Below are positions 17,288 to 25,072 of a DNA stretch of 39,193 bases, piece by piece. The DNA is from Mycobacteriaceae bacterium 1482268.1. Lineage in GTDB: Bacteria > Actinomycetota > Actinomycetes > Mycobacteriales > Mycobacteriaceae. Below the pieces are notes generated by a model. It worked only from the letters and a program-made list of their open reading frames with translations. It ran no database searches and was not told where the DNA came from. How positions within the stretch are numbered: position 1 is the stretch's first letter; every line of letters begins with the position of its first letter. The stretch covers positions 1 through 39,193 of the forward strand of contig LZSH01000554.1 in NCBI GenBank assembly GCA_001665255.1, given 5' to 3'. The position numbers were made by a program, and so were the translations under genes.

Positions 17288-18178
17288 TCAGCCAAGCAAG
17301 GGCCGGCGATTCTTCGTCATCTCCGTGAGTGCATCCTGCATATAGGTCTGCACCCGCTCGGCGAAGTTCTGCGCGCTTTCGCCGCTCTGGTGGGTGATCG
17401 GCGCCAAGACCCGGGTGTGCAGTTTGGTTGGCAGAGGTAAGTAGGGCAACATTCCGGCGACGCCAACGTTGAGGCCCCAGGGCAGTGAGACGGTCACCGG
17501 AAGTGTTTTCACCCGCAGGAGTTCGTCTAGCTTGAGAGCTCGCGCCAAGCGTTCGCCGTTGGAAAGCACCAATAGCGACTCACCGGCCCCCGCGGTCACG
17601 AGCGGCACGATCGGCACGTTCTGCTCAATAGCAAGACGTGCGAATCCGGTCCGGCCCGCGAAGATGATTTGATCCCGATCCTGAGTGGTCTTGGAGGCCT
17701 CGACGTCACCTCCGGGCAACACCACCACGTGGTGGCCGTTGTCGAACGCCTCTCGGGCGCTTTCGTGACTTGCCGGGCGTGCCCCCAGTGGCTCGATGAG
17801 CGGTCCAACACCAAGTGTCCACGCCAGTTGGTGGGTGAGGATGGTGACGGGACGCCGCAGATCCAATTGCTCGAGGGCAGCAGAGATCGCCAGCACGTTG
17901 AGGTCGAAGATTCCGCCGAAGCCATGGTTGGCGACCAAGAGCGTGGGCTGGTCGAACTCGATTTGCTCGCAGTCGATCTCGAGACGTTGATAGCGGCGCA
18001 CGAACTCCCGACCGAGGCTGGCCACCGCCGACATCGTGGTGTCCAGCGCACCCGATACCGCCGTCTGCGCTGCCGAGGGCAGCGCCTCTAGGCCTTGCTC
18101 GATGGCCGACAACATGGCATCGGCCAGCGTCTCAACGTCGGCGTTGCCGACACCACCGCTGGCTGTGTCGTCGTCCAT
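17288..18178 (-). CDS. Lysophospholipid acyltransferase (PlsC-like) family protein
   Basis: 296 aa from ATG 18178, chosen because GGGAGG lies 7 nt upstream; an in-frame start at 18271 lacks this. The acyltransferase block 1 variant is NHGFGGIFD (84-92), where His85 and Asp92 replace the usual HX4D spacing. Block 3 is VVVLPGGDVEASK and block 4 VPIVPLVTAGAGES. The protein ends NRRPLLG, as its paralogue at 31500-32306 ends RRKFPIIG. It probably transfers an acyl chain from acyl-CoA to a lysolipid or other alcohol at the membrane. The N-terminal 60 residues are an extra helical region. Confidence 0.8.
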   Translation of the reverse strand: MDDDTASGGVGNADVETLADAMLSAIEQGLEALPSAAQTAVSGALDTTMSAVASLGREFVRRYQRLEIDCEQIEFDQPTLLVANHGFGGIFDLNVLAISAALEQLDLRRPVTILTHQLAWTLGVGPLIEPLGARPASHESAREAFDNGHHVVVLPGGDVEASKTTQDRDQIIFAGRTGFARLAIEQNVPIVPLVTAGAGESLLVLSNGERLARALKLDELLRVKTLPVTVSLPWGLNVGVAGMLPYLPLPTKLHTRVLAPITHQSGESAQNFAERVQTYMQDALTEMTKNRRPLLG

Positions 18179-18592
18179 CGGAACCTCCCGAACCGCACCA
18201 TCTTTCGCCGATTTCGGTCCCCCGCAGGCGGATCGGACTTTCGCCGTGGCGCCGGCCAGCCACATGCTCACGATATGAGTCGGTTGACTCTACGTCAATG
18301 ACTCCTGCTCAATTATTGCTGGGTGCGCAGTCAGCCGGCTTTTGTCGCCGTGCGGTGGCAGTGCGAGGTCACAAACTCTGCGCTACCACCGTTAGCGGCG
18401 AATGTGGCTCGCTCATCCAAAGCCGGTGCGCGCTAACCGGATCGCAGCAACCCCGACAGCAATTGCCCCCGTCACGTCGACCGCACCAGAGAGCTGTTCT
18501 GAGATCAGAATTGCTCCTGCGTGCGCCGGTGCACTAGAAGCGCCACGAAATTCCCGCACTCGACAGTGCGCGACCCGTCTGCGTTGGCGGCC
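18179..18592. other. Intergenic region upstream of acyltransferase gene
   Basis: 414 bp. It should contain the promoter for the leftward acyltransferase. The minus-strand frame 18413-18625 ends with a hydrophobic AVDVTGAIAVGVAAIRL stretch that could be a gene relic, but I cannot assign it. No repeats or RNA genes seen. Confidence 0.4.
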
Positions 18593-18613
18593 ACCCCGAC
18601 GAAGCGTCGGGGT
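18593..18613 (-). terminator. GC-rich hairpin after the TetR gene
   Basis: ACCCCGACG (18593-18601) and CGTCGGGGT (18605-18613) form a perfect 9-bp stem with a 3-nt loop. It begins 8 nt beyond the stop codon (18622) of the leftward TetR gene. There is no T-tract, as is common for mycobacterial terminators. Confidence 0.6.
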
Positions 18614-18621
18614 CGCGGCGG

Positions 18622-19296
18622 TCACGCGCCGGCGACCGTGGTGATGCCACCTTCGGCGAAACGAACCAGCGACTGGTGACGCTCATCGATGTCATGAGCA
18701 TGCATGCGGCCTGCGGTGAGACTATCCAGGCGCATGTTGTTGGAGTAGGTATGCATCGTGGCCGCAACCAGATGCAGGTAGGCGTCGTGGATGGCGCCTT
18801 CACCCGCGCCAGGGAACAGATCTCGCAGACGGGCGATAAAGTCGGCGGCGATGCTGTTGAACTCGTCGGCAACCAGCGCCCGGATGGGATGTCCGGAGTT
18901 GGCGAGCTGGGCGATGAGGCGAAAGTAGTTGTCCCATCCGGGATCACCGGCGCGTTCGCGCATCGGTTCGCTGAATGCTTCGATCAGTGCGCGCAGGCGC
19001 CGGACCCGACTGCCCCGGACCGGTAAAGCTGCCAGCCGCGTTCGCCGGTCCTCGTTGAGTGGTTGGATGCGGCGCAGCACGACAGCGCGGAACAGTGCTT
19101 GCTTGCCACCGAACTGCTCGCTGACCGCCGCCAGACGTGTTCCGGCGTGATCGGTGATCTCACGAACACTGATACCGAAATACCCTCGATCGGCGAAGAG
19201 CTCCTCAGCACTGTCGAGCAGCCGGTTCTGGATGCCGGCGCGGCTGGCTTCGCGCGAGGCGGCGACGCGTTGACTGGCCGCAGCGGACGTGCTCAT
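18622..19296 (-). CDS. TetR/AcrR-family transcription regulator
   Basis: 224 aa. The N-terminal helix-turn-helix spans about 22-66 (LLDSAEELFADRGYFGISVR, EITDHAGTRLAAVSEQFGGK). The C-terminal ligand domain includes HLVAATMHTYSNN. A 20-residue Ala/Ser/Arg-rich extension precedes the HTH. Its ATG overlaps the TAA of the FAH gene (TAATG), so the two are translationally coupled and the regulator is made from the promoter it most likely controls. Two identical palindromes in that promoter (20227-20242 and 20268-20283) are the natural candidates for its operators. Confidence 0.87.
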   Translation of the reverse strand: MSTSAAASQRVAASREASRAGIQNRLLDSAEELFADRGYFGISVREITDHAGTRLAAVSEQFGGKQALFRAVVLRRIQPLNEDRRTRLAALPVRGSRVRRLRALIEAFSEPMRERAGDPGWDNYFRLIAQLANSGHPIRALVADEFNSIAADFIARLRDLFPGAGEGAIHDAYLHLVAATMHTYSNNMRLDSLTAGRMHAHDIDERHQSLVRFAEGGITTVAGA

Positions 19297-20207
19297 TATT
19301 CGACGACGATCTTGTGCTCGATGCTGCCAACGCCGTCGATGCGCAACTCGAGTGCGTCTCCGGAGCGCAGCCAGTGGCCGGTCTCCATGCCGCTGCCGCC
19401 GGGAAGCGTTCCGGTTCCGAATAGTTCACCGGGCCGCAAGTGCTCGCTTCGGGATGCATGGGCGAGAACCTCGCCGACATCGTGCTGCATGCCGGCGCTG
19501 GACACCGTCGCTACCGCGGCGCCGTTGATCGACACCGTTCCTTCCAGCGCACCGATGCGGGGCAGGATTTCATCGGCCGTCACCGCGATCTCAGACAGCG
19601 AACTGGCGAAGTGCTTGGCCTTCTGTGGACCGAAGCCGCTGTCCATCTCGGCGCGCTGCACGTCGCGGGCGCTGAAGTCGTTGAGCACGACGAAAGCGCC
19701 AATCGCGTCGAGAGCCTCGGTCGGTGTGGCGTTGAACAAACCGCGCGCCAGCACGAAACCGATCTCCAGTTCGTAATCCAAAGCGCGGGTGTAAGAGGGC
19801 GCCGCGATCGGTGTACCCGAGGGCACGAACGTCATTGCGTTGGACATGTAGTAAATGGGCTGAGCATAGAACAATGGTCTGGGTTTGAGCAGCGGAAACG
19901 TGCGCCGGGTAACGGCTTCGGCGGCCTGGATGATCCGGTATTGGCCCGGATGGAAGCGGCGAACCAGGCCCCTGCTCGCATCCAGGACGTGGCGCTCGTA
20001 AAGCATGAAGTCGCGAAACGACGCCGGCTGAAACGGCAGCAGCTTGCTGCTGCGCTGCAAGTGTTCGTCAGCGCGCGCGATCTCCCATTGGCTGTCGAAG
20101 ATCTGCCCGCCCAGCGGTGAGCGATCCGTGGTTGGTTGCCAGGAACCGTTACTGGCCAGCGTCTGCAATTCAACGCCGGCCGGGGTGCGAACTCGTCGCA
20201 GTTTCAT
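19296..20207 (-). CDS. Fumarylacetoacetate hydrolase (FAH) family protein
   Basis: 303 aa from ATG 20207, with GAGG about 9 nt upstream. The FAH metal site is visible as DYELEIGFVL, and the catalytic-core line VVLNDFSARDVQ is conserved. The C-terminal LRPGELFGTGTLPGGSG region is typical of the fumarylacetoacetase branch. The family hydrolyses or isomerises C-C bonds in diketo acids produced by aromatic ring cleavage. Together with a TetR gene it forms a two-gene leftward operon facing a hydrolase operon. It is only distantly like the FAH protein at 23408-24367. Confidence 0.87.
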   Translation of the reverse strand: MKLRRVRTPAGVELQTLASNGSWQPTTDRSPLGGQIFDSQWEIARADEHLQRSSKLLPFQPASFRDFMLYERHVLDASRGLVRRFHPGQYRIIQAAEAVTRRTFPLLKPRPLFYAQPIYYMSNAMTFVPSGTPIAAPSYTRALDYELEIGFVLARGLFNATPTEALDAIGAFVVLNDFSARDVQRAEMDSGFGPQKAKHFASSLSEIAVTADEILPRIGALEGTVSINGAAVATVSSAGMQHDVGEVLAHASRSEHLRPGELFGTGTLPGGSGMETGHWLRSGDALELRIDGVGSIEHKIVVE

Positions 20208-20226
20208 TCGGTGTCCTCACTACGCC

Positions 20227-20242
20227 CGGAACGATTGTTCCG
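20227..20242. promoter_or_regulatory. Palindromic operator, copy 1
   Basis: CGGAACGATTGTTCCG: arms CGGAAC and GTTCCG are perfect inverted repeats around GATT. It is 20 bp upstream of the FAH start codon. An identical 16-bp copy lies 41 bp away centre to centre, about four helical turns. A TetR gene in the operon makes it the likely binding factor. Confidence 0.7.
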
Positions 20243-20267
20243 GTAGATGGTGATTCAATGCTAATCT

Positions 20268-20283
20268 CGGAACGATTGTTCCG
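20268..20283. promoter_or_regulatory. Palindromic operator, copy 2
   Basis: Second identical CGGAACGATTGTTCCG. It directly follows a TANNNT-type -10 candidate for the rightward direction (TAATCT, 20262-20267), so a bound repressor would block that promoter as well. It is 17 bp upstream of the small ORF at 20300. Confidence 0.7.
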
Positions 20284-20299
20284 CATGGAAGGGGGCGGC

Positions 20300-20491
20300 A
20301 TGGACGAGGTTGCCGACAATGTGTTCTGCATCTTCTCCCACGCGCCCGACGAGGCGGTGAACGCGCTGGACACCCTGGCCGGCGTCGACGCTGAGCTGGT
20401 CGTGCCGGGACACGGGCCACCCTGGCGCGGCACCCCTGCCGCGGCTGCCCACCACGCCCACCTCCACCCGTACACCACCGCCACACTCTGA
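20300..20491 (+). pseudogene. Internally deleted metallo-beta-lactamase-fold hydrolase
   Basis: A 63-codon frame from ATG 20300, with GAAGGGGG just upstream. It begins MDEVADNVFCI, a usual N-terminus for MBL-fold hydrolases, then jumps to DEAVNALDTLAGVDAELVVP and GHGPPWRGTP, the usual C-terminus with the last metal-site His. The HxHxDH core and about 200 residues are missing. The ORF itself remains open with a good start site and ends 13 bp before the next gene. It may serve only as a translated leader. Confidence 0.65.
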
Positions 20492-20504
20492 TGAGGATCA
20501 CCCC

Positions 20505-21860
20505 ATGGCCGAGGTCGCCCTGCTGCAAAAGATCTTCGTGACCGCCTGCGCCGTCACGCGCACCACCAACCTCGCCGCCCGCTGGATCGGAGCGGCACCC
20601 TTTCTGCCGAAACTGTTCGTCCTGCGCTACGCCAACATGGGCGGGCTGGACCATACAGACTTCGCCCACCAAATCCGCGACGCACGTTCATTCCGCGACG
20701 ACCGCTGGTGTGCTCACTGGAACAGCATCGCCGCCCTGCACACCCGACGCGCCACCGACCTGCTGCGCGAGCTTGCCGGCAACGGCGGCACCGTCGTCCC
20801 CGATCTCACCGATCCGGCCGCTGGAACCGCCGATGCGCACGTCGCAGCACTGGCCGAATTGATCGCCCCAGGGGCGGCGCTCTTCGCCGACCACGGACCG
20901 CAATCGGGATTGCAAGCCATCACCACCATTGTCGACATGCACACCGCTCCGGCCGATCGCCCGCGAACTTTGTTGGCGTACAAGGCGATCGATGCCTGGG
21001 TCAAGGCCATCACCTACTACCAAGTCGGTGCCTTCCCCGGCCACAGCACTCATCGCATGCAGGCCTACTGGCGCTCACAAAACCTCTTCGACACACTGAT
21101 CAGCGCGATGGCCCCGGCGATCGACGTCACGGTGGAAGAAGTCGAGATTCCCGTCACCGACGGCGACACCGTTCGCGGCTGGCTCGTGCTGCCGCCCGGA
21201 CCCGGCCCCCACCCGCTGGTGGTGACCACCAACGGCCTGGAAGGCACTGTGCAGGAACTAGCCGTAGCCCAACTGCGCTACCGTGGCTCCGGGCTTGCCA
21301 CCCTCATGATGGAAATGCCTGGCAGCTATTCCTACAGCAATCCGATGCGCCCCGAATCCGAGACGATCTACCGTCAGGTCATCGACCACCTCATCGCCGA
21401 CACACGAATCGACCCCGCCCGTATCGCCATGGTGGGGGTCAGCTTCGGCGGCTACTGGGCCGCTCGCATGGCCAGCAGCGACGACCGACTGACCTGCGCC
21501 GTCGCCTGCGGAGCACCCACGCATCACTCCTTCAACGGCGGCGTCCTCGGCACGCCCGAAATCATCATCGGCGCACTGTCATTCACACTCGGTGCCACCA
21601 ACCCCATCTTCCTCATCCGCGCCCTCAAAGCACTCGCAATTCGGGATCGCTACCCCCACATCACTATTCCGCTGCTGGCCATCAACGGTGACCATGACAC
21701 CCTCATGAGCACGCAAGACACCATCGACCTCGCCGAGCAAGCGCCAAAAGGTGAATTACTGCTCTACCCCGACGACGACCACTGCGCGATGCGCCACTAC
21801 CGTCAGTGGCTCGACTACTCACACGGCTGGCTCACCGAACACCTCGCGCAGCTGAAGTAA
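20505..21860 (+). CDS. FrsA/DHPON-hydrolase-like alpha/beta hydrolase
   Basis: 451 aa. An N-terminal helical region (1-200) precedes a C-terminal alpha/beta hydrolase domain. The nucleophile elbow is VGVSFGGYW (Ser313), the acid lies in NGDHDTLMS (396 or 398) and the His is in DDDHCAMRH (426). The VRGWLVLPPGPGPHPLVV line is typical of the group that contains FrsA and 2,6-dihydroxypseudooxynicotine hydrolase, the latter cleaving a C-C bond of a diketone. Such a reaction would fit beside two FAH enzymes. It is transcribed rightward from the palindrome-bearing control region, after the MBL remnant. Confidence 0.83.
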   Translation: MAEVALLQKIFVTACAVTRTTNLAARWIGAAPFLPKLFVLRYANMGGLDHTDFAHQIRDARSFRDDRWCAHWNSIAALHTRRATDLLRELAGNGGTVVPDLTDPAAGTADAHVAALAELIAPGAALFADHGPQSGLQAITTIVDMHTAPADRPRTLLAYKAIDAWVKAITYYQVGAFPGHSTHRMQAYWRSQNLFDTLISAMAPAIDVTVEEVEIPVTDGDTVRGWLVLPPGPGPHPLVVTTNGLEGTVQELAVAQLRYRGSGLATLMMEMPGSYSYSNPMRPESETIYRQVIDHLIADTRIDPARIAMVGVSFGGYWAARMASSDDRLTCAVACGAPTHHSFNGGVLGTPEIIIGALSFTLGATNPIFLIRALKALAIRDRYPHITIPLLAINGDHDTLMSTQDTIDLAEQAPKGELLLYPDDDHCAMRHYRQWLDYSHGWLTEHLAQLK

Positions 21861-21909
21861 CGGACGCCGGCGACCAGCGGTGTGCGGAGTGAAAGCGACA
21901 TGTTGAACG

Positions 21910-23298
21910 ATGCTCGCGCCGTCGGTCGGGCAAGCTTCACAGCCTGTGCGACTACCGGGGACGCTGGCCGAGGACACCGCAGGTAGGTGGTTACGTCAAA
22001 TGAAACGTCCATGGTTCGCCGAGCTCGAACCTACAGCGCGCTACGCGTTTCCAGCCCATTGCGTGCTCCCCGACCGCGCCCAGGTGCTGGCCGAGCTGCT
22101 GGGGCCCGGGCCGGCCGGCTGGGCTGTTGAACTCGGTGCGCTGATGGCCGCCAGCATCACCGCCGCGATCCCGGAGCTGGCCGTGGATGCAGTCGCCGAC
22201 GAGGTTGCCAAGGGCTGCGAGGCCGTCGCACTGGGCGCCCTATCCGCGCTCGCGCTCGACGACGACGTGACGTTAGCGGCGATGCCGGAGGTTCTCACCG
22301 GACCGAGAGAGGTGGTAGCGCGCGGCATTGGCATCGAGCACATGCTGCGCAGCATCCATGTCGCCCACGCCACCGCGGCGGCTGTGCTGCTCGACGCCGC
22401 CGAACGCGTGGTGCCCGAGTCACAGCGCTTCGTCGAGATGAGGCGCATCAACCAGGCACTGTTCGGCATCGTCGACGTCCTGACCGAACGGATGGCCGAC
22501 GAGTACGCCCGCGCGCACGAGGCGTGGTTGACCAGTTCAGTGGCTCTGCGCAGGGAGATCGTAGAGGATTTGCTGCAGGGAATTGCCGTGCCGATCGACA
22601 GGGCCAACCGGATCCTGGGCTACGACCTGACCCGCTGGCACCTGGCCGTGGTCGTCTGGACTGGTGCGACCATGCCCGCTGAACCCATCCAGCTCAGAAC
22701 CGCTGCGTCCGACGTCCTTTCCGCTGCAGGGTGCGTCTCGACACTCGTGCTTCCCGTGGGCGCCCACCGAGTCTGGGCGTGGGGCTCGCGGACATCGAAC
22801 CCGCCGGAGCCCGTCGTCCCAACGACGCCGCCGCCTGCTGGCGTGCGCGTCGCGGTCGGACTGACGGGTGTGGGCGTCGAAGGGTTCCGCGATAGTCACC
22901 GGCAGGCCGCCGACGTAGCCCGCATCGGCGCCATGTCCACACGTGACGCCTCCTCGTTCTACTATCACGACCTCGACATCGTCGCGATGCTCAGCACCGA
23001 CCTACCAGCCGCCCGCGAGTTCGTCGCTCGCGAACTCGGCGGCTTGGCCGGCGCCACCGAATCCGTTGCCACGATGCGTCGCACCCTCAAGCGCTACCTG
23101 GACCGCGACAGAAGCCTGGCCGCCACCGCGGCCGATCTCCATGTCGCACGCAACACCGTGGCCTACCGGGTGCAGCGCGCCGAGCAACTTCGCGGCCGAC
23201 CCGCGGCCGATCGACGCCTGCAGCTGCACGCCGCACTCACCCTCGCCGACGAACTCGGTGACGCGGTTCTGCGGCCAGAGGTGACCCAGTTGGACTGA
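21910..23298 (+). CDS. PucR/CdaR-family transcription regulator
   Basis: 462 aa from ATG 21910; ATG 22000 (MKRPWFAELEP) is an equally plausible start, and no clear ribosome binding site decides. The C-terminal PucR helix-turn-helix is evident: TLKRYLDRDRSLAATAADLH, then VARNTVAYRVQRAEQL. The middle resembles the GGDEF-like CdaR domain, and the N-terminal 200 residues look like the RsbRD/sensor region usual in actinobacterial members. PucR regulators often activate catabolic genes in response to their substrate. The five-gene catabolic operon starts 109 bp downstream on the same strand. Confidence 0.87.
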   Translation: MLAPSVGQASQPVRLPGTLAEDTAGRWLRQMKRPWFAELEPTARYAFPAHCVLPDRAQVLAELLGPGPAGWAVELGALMAASITAAIPELAVDAVADEVAKGCEAVALGALSALALDDDVTLAAMPEVLTGPREVVARGIGIEHMLRSIHVAHATAAAVLLDAAERVVPESQRFVEMRRINQALFGIVDVLTERMADEYARAHEAWLTSSVALRREIVEDLLQGIAVPIDRANRILGYDLTRWHLAVVVWTGATMPAEPIQLRTAASDVLSAAGCVSTLVLPVGAHRVWAWGSRTSNPPEPVVPTTPPPAGVRVAVGLTGVGVEGFRDSHRQAADVARIGAMSTRDASSFYYHDLDIVAMLSTDLPAAREFVARELGGLAGATESVATMRRTLKRYLDRDRSLAATAADLHVARNTVAYRVQRAEQLRGRPAADRRLQLHAALTLADELGDAVLRPEVTQLD

Positions 23299-23304
23299 AG
23301 TCCA
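23291..23304. promoter_or_regulatory. Palindrome TGGACT-GA-AGTCCA over the PucR stop codon
   Basis: TGGACT (23291-23296) and AGTCCA (23299-23304) are perfect inverted repeats around GA and include the PucR stop codon. It could be an operator of the downstream operon or part of a weak terminator. The distance to the next start (about 104 bp) suits an activator site. Confidence 0.35.
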
Positions 23305-23314
23305 GCCGGAACCG

Positions 23315-23363
23315 GTCAACTGTGGACTTGAGCCCAGGCATCGGTTGGTTGCCGCCAGTTGAC
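23315..23363. promoter_or_regulatory. Inverted repeat GTCAACTG ... CAGTTGAC before the catabolic operon
   Basis: GTCAACTG (23315-23322) and CAGTTGAC (23356-23363) are exact inverse complements 41 bp apart. They lie in the 109-bp gap between PucR and the operon it probably controls. Two separated half-sites one on each side of a promoter would suit a looping or multimeric PucR regulator. A further 6-bp stem CCCGTC/GACGGG with a 4-nt loop lies at 23375-23390, 17 nt before the first start codon. Confidence 0.4.
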
Positions 23364-23407
23364 TGAGCACTGAGCCCGTCGAATGACGGGCAGACGTGGA
23401 GTAGTCA

Positions 23408-24367
23408 GTGGTCGTCCATCTCGTCCGATACAGGGACAACGAGCGAACCTCGTGGGGTGTCCTAAGAGGTGACCTCATCTCGCCACTCACCGAGACGTAC
23501 CCCCGCACGGGTGACCTCATCGAACGCGGTGAATCCGACTGGATGGCGGCGGCGGCCATACCCGGTGCGGTGGCGCCGACCGACGTCGAGCTGCTCTCAC
23601 CGGTCACCACGCCGTGCCGGGTGATGTGTCAGGGCGCCAATTATCGCCAACACGCCATCGAGTCCGGGATGAACCCCGACGACCGCGTCTTCAACCTGTT
23701 CTTTGACAAGACCGACGCCGCCGTCACCGGGCCGTGCGTCGCGGTCACCCGCCCCGCACACGTCACCCTGCTCGACTACGAGATCGAGCTGGCACTTGTC
23801 CTGCGCCGAACGGTCGACGCGCCGACCACGATCACCGACGAGAATCTGCACGACTATGTATTCGGCGTCACCATCGCCAACGACCTCTCCGCCCGCGACA
23901 TCCAGCTGCCGCAGGGACAATTCCTGAAGGGCAAGAGCTACCGCGGATTCTGCCCACTGGGGCCCGTGCTGGCCATCCTCGGACCCGACGACATCGGTCT
24001 GCTCGACGACCTCGACCTGCGACTCGAGGTCAACGGGTCGCTACGGCAGACCGACAACACCGCGAACATGCTCTACCGGCCGGCCGAGACGCTGACCGAG
24101 TTGAGCGAGTTCTGCAACACCAGCCCCGGTGACGTACTGCTGACCGGCACCCCGCACGGCTGCGTGGCGACTGCCCCGCCGCCCGTTGTCCGCCGACTCG
24201 CGACCGCGCTGCTACCGGAGGACAAGCTGTGGGCGGCATTCATCAAGCAAAATCAGCGCAAACCCTACCTGCAGCCCGGCGACGTCGTCACCGCCTCCAT
24301 ACGCAACGCCGCCGGGAGTCTTGACTTGGGCACCCAGCGAAACACCATCATCGCCTCAACCGGCTAG
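23408..24367 (+). CDS. FAH-family hydrolase/isomerase, first gene of catabolic operon
   Basis: 319 aa, GTG start with GGAG 6 nt upstream. It shows the FAH metal and active-site pattern: CQGANYRQHAIESG, LDYEIELALVLRR, ANDLSARDIQLPQGQFLKGK and SPGDVLLTGTPHG. This is the COG0179 branch (2-keto-4-pentenoate hydratase / hydroxyhepta-diene-dioate isomerase type), which acts after extradiol ring cleavage. It has a longer C-terminal insertion (about 260-285) than usual. The VOC dioxygenase gene follows after 12 bp. Role in ring-cleavage product processing is inferred from family and context. Confidence 0.87.
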   Translation: MVVHLVRYRDNERTSWGVLRGDLISPLTETYPRTGDLIERGESDWMAAAAIPGAVAPTDVELLSPVTTPCRVMCQGANYRQHAIESGMNPDDRVFNLFFDKTDAAVTGPCVAVTRPAHVTLLDYEIELALVLRRTVDAPTTITDENLHDYVFGVTIANDLSARDIQLPQGQFLKGKSYRGFCPLGPVLAILGPDDIGLLDDLDLRLEVNGSLRQTDNTANMLYRPAETLTELSEFCNTSPGDVLLTGTPHGCVATAPPPVVRRLATALLPEDKLWAAFIKQNQRKPYLQPGDVVTASIRNAAGSLDLGTQRNTIIASTG

Positions 24368-24379
24368 AAAGGAACCGCG

Positions 24380-25069
24380 ATGAGCGCCACACCGAGCCCT
24401 TTGCAACCCCCCGACCCGGAGAATCACGACATCACGACCTCCGCACCGGATCTCGCGGGACTTCCGGACCGGCTCGTACCAGATTTCATCGCTCACTGGG
24501 TGGTCAAGACCGCTCGCAGCGCCGAGATGATCGAGTGGTACGGACAGGTTTTCGGCGCCCGCGTTGTCCACGAAGACAATCAGATCGCTTTCCTGACATG
24601 GGATCACGAGAGTCATCGGCTGGCGCTGGTGAAACTTCCCCCGCCGTTGCGGTACGTCTTCCCGCTGTCGCGGTGGCGCCGCAAGACCTACGGCATTGAC
24701 CATCTGGCATTCACTTTCACATCGGTGGAGAAGCTGCTGCTGACCTATGAACGCCTGAAGAAAGTCGGGATCACTCCCGTCTGGTCAATCCACCACGGGC
24801 CCACGACCAGCCTGTATTACGAGGATCCCGAAGGCATCCGGCTGGAATTTCAGACCGAGAACTTCCCCACCGCCCAGCAGACCGCCGAGTACTTCAACAG
24901 CGACGAGTTCAACCAGAACCCGATCGGCACCAACATTGACCCGGATTACCTTCTTGAACAGCTCAACGCGGGCGCGCGTCGAGAGGACCTGCTCAAGCGA
25001 GGTGCAGGCACCCGCCCCGGCACCAAGCCCCGCTCCAACAAGCGTGCCATCACCTGGAAGACGTTGTGA
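24380..25069 (+). CDS. VOC-family extradiol dioxygenase-like protein
   Basis: 229 aa from ATG 24380, AAAGGA upstream. It carries the metal triad of vicinal-oxygen-chelate enzymes: His39 (FIAHWVVKT), His108 (GIDHLAFTF) and Glu156 (IRLEFQ). TTSLYYEDPEGIRLEFQTEN is the usual line before the last ligand in extradiol dioxygenases. One VOC module pair fits a type I extradiol enzyme of the short kind. Ring cleavage of a catechol made by the neighbouring FAD hydroxylase is the simplest role. An unusual basic tail (RPGTKPRSNKRAITWKTL) ends the protein. Confidence 0.83.
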   Translation: MSATPSPLQPPDPENHDITTSAPDLAGLPDRLVPDFIAHWVVKTARSAEMIEWYGQVFGARVVHEDNQIAFLTWDHESHRLALVKLPPPLRYVFPLSRWRRKTYGIDHLAFTFTSVEKLLLTYERLKKVGITPVWSIHHGPTTSLYYEDPEGIRLEFQTENFPTAQQTAEYFNSDEFNQNPIGTNIDPDYLLEQLNAGARREDLLKRGAGTRPGTKPRSNKRAITWKTL

Positions 25070-25072
25070 GGC

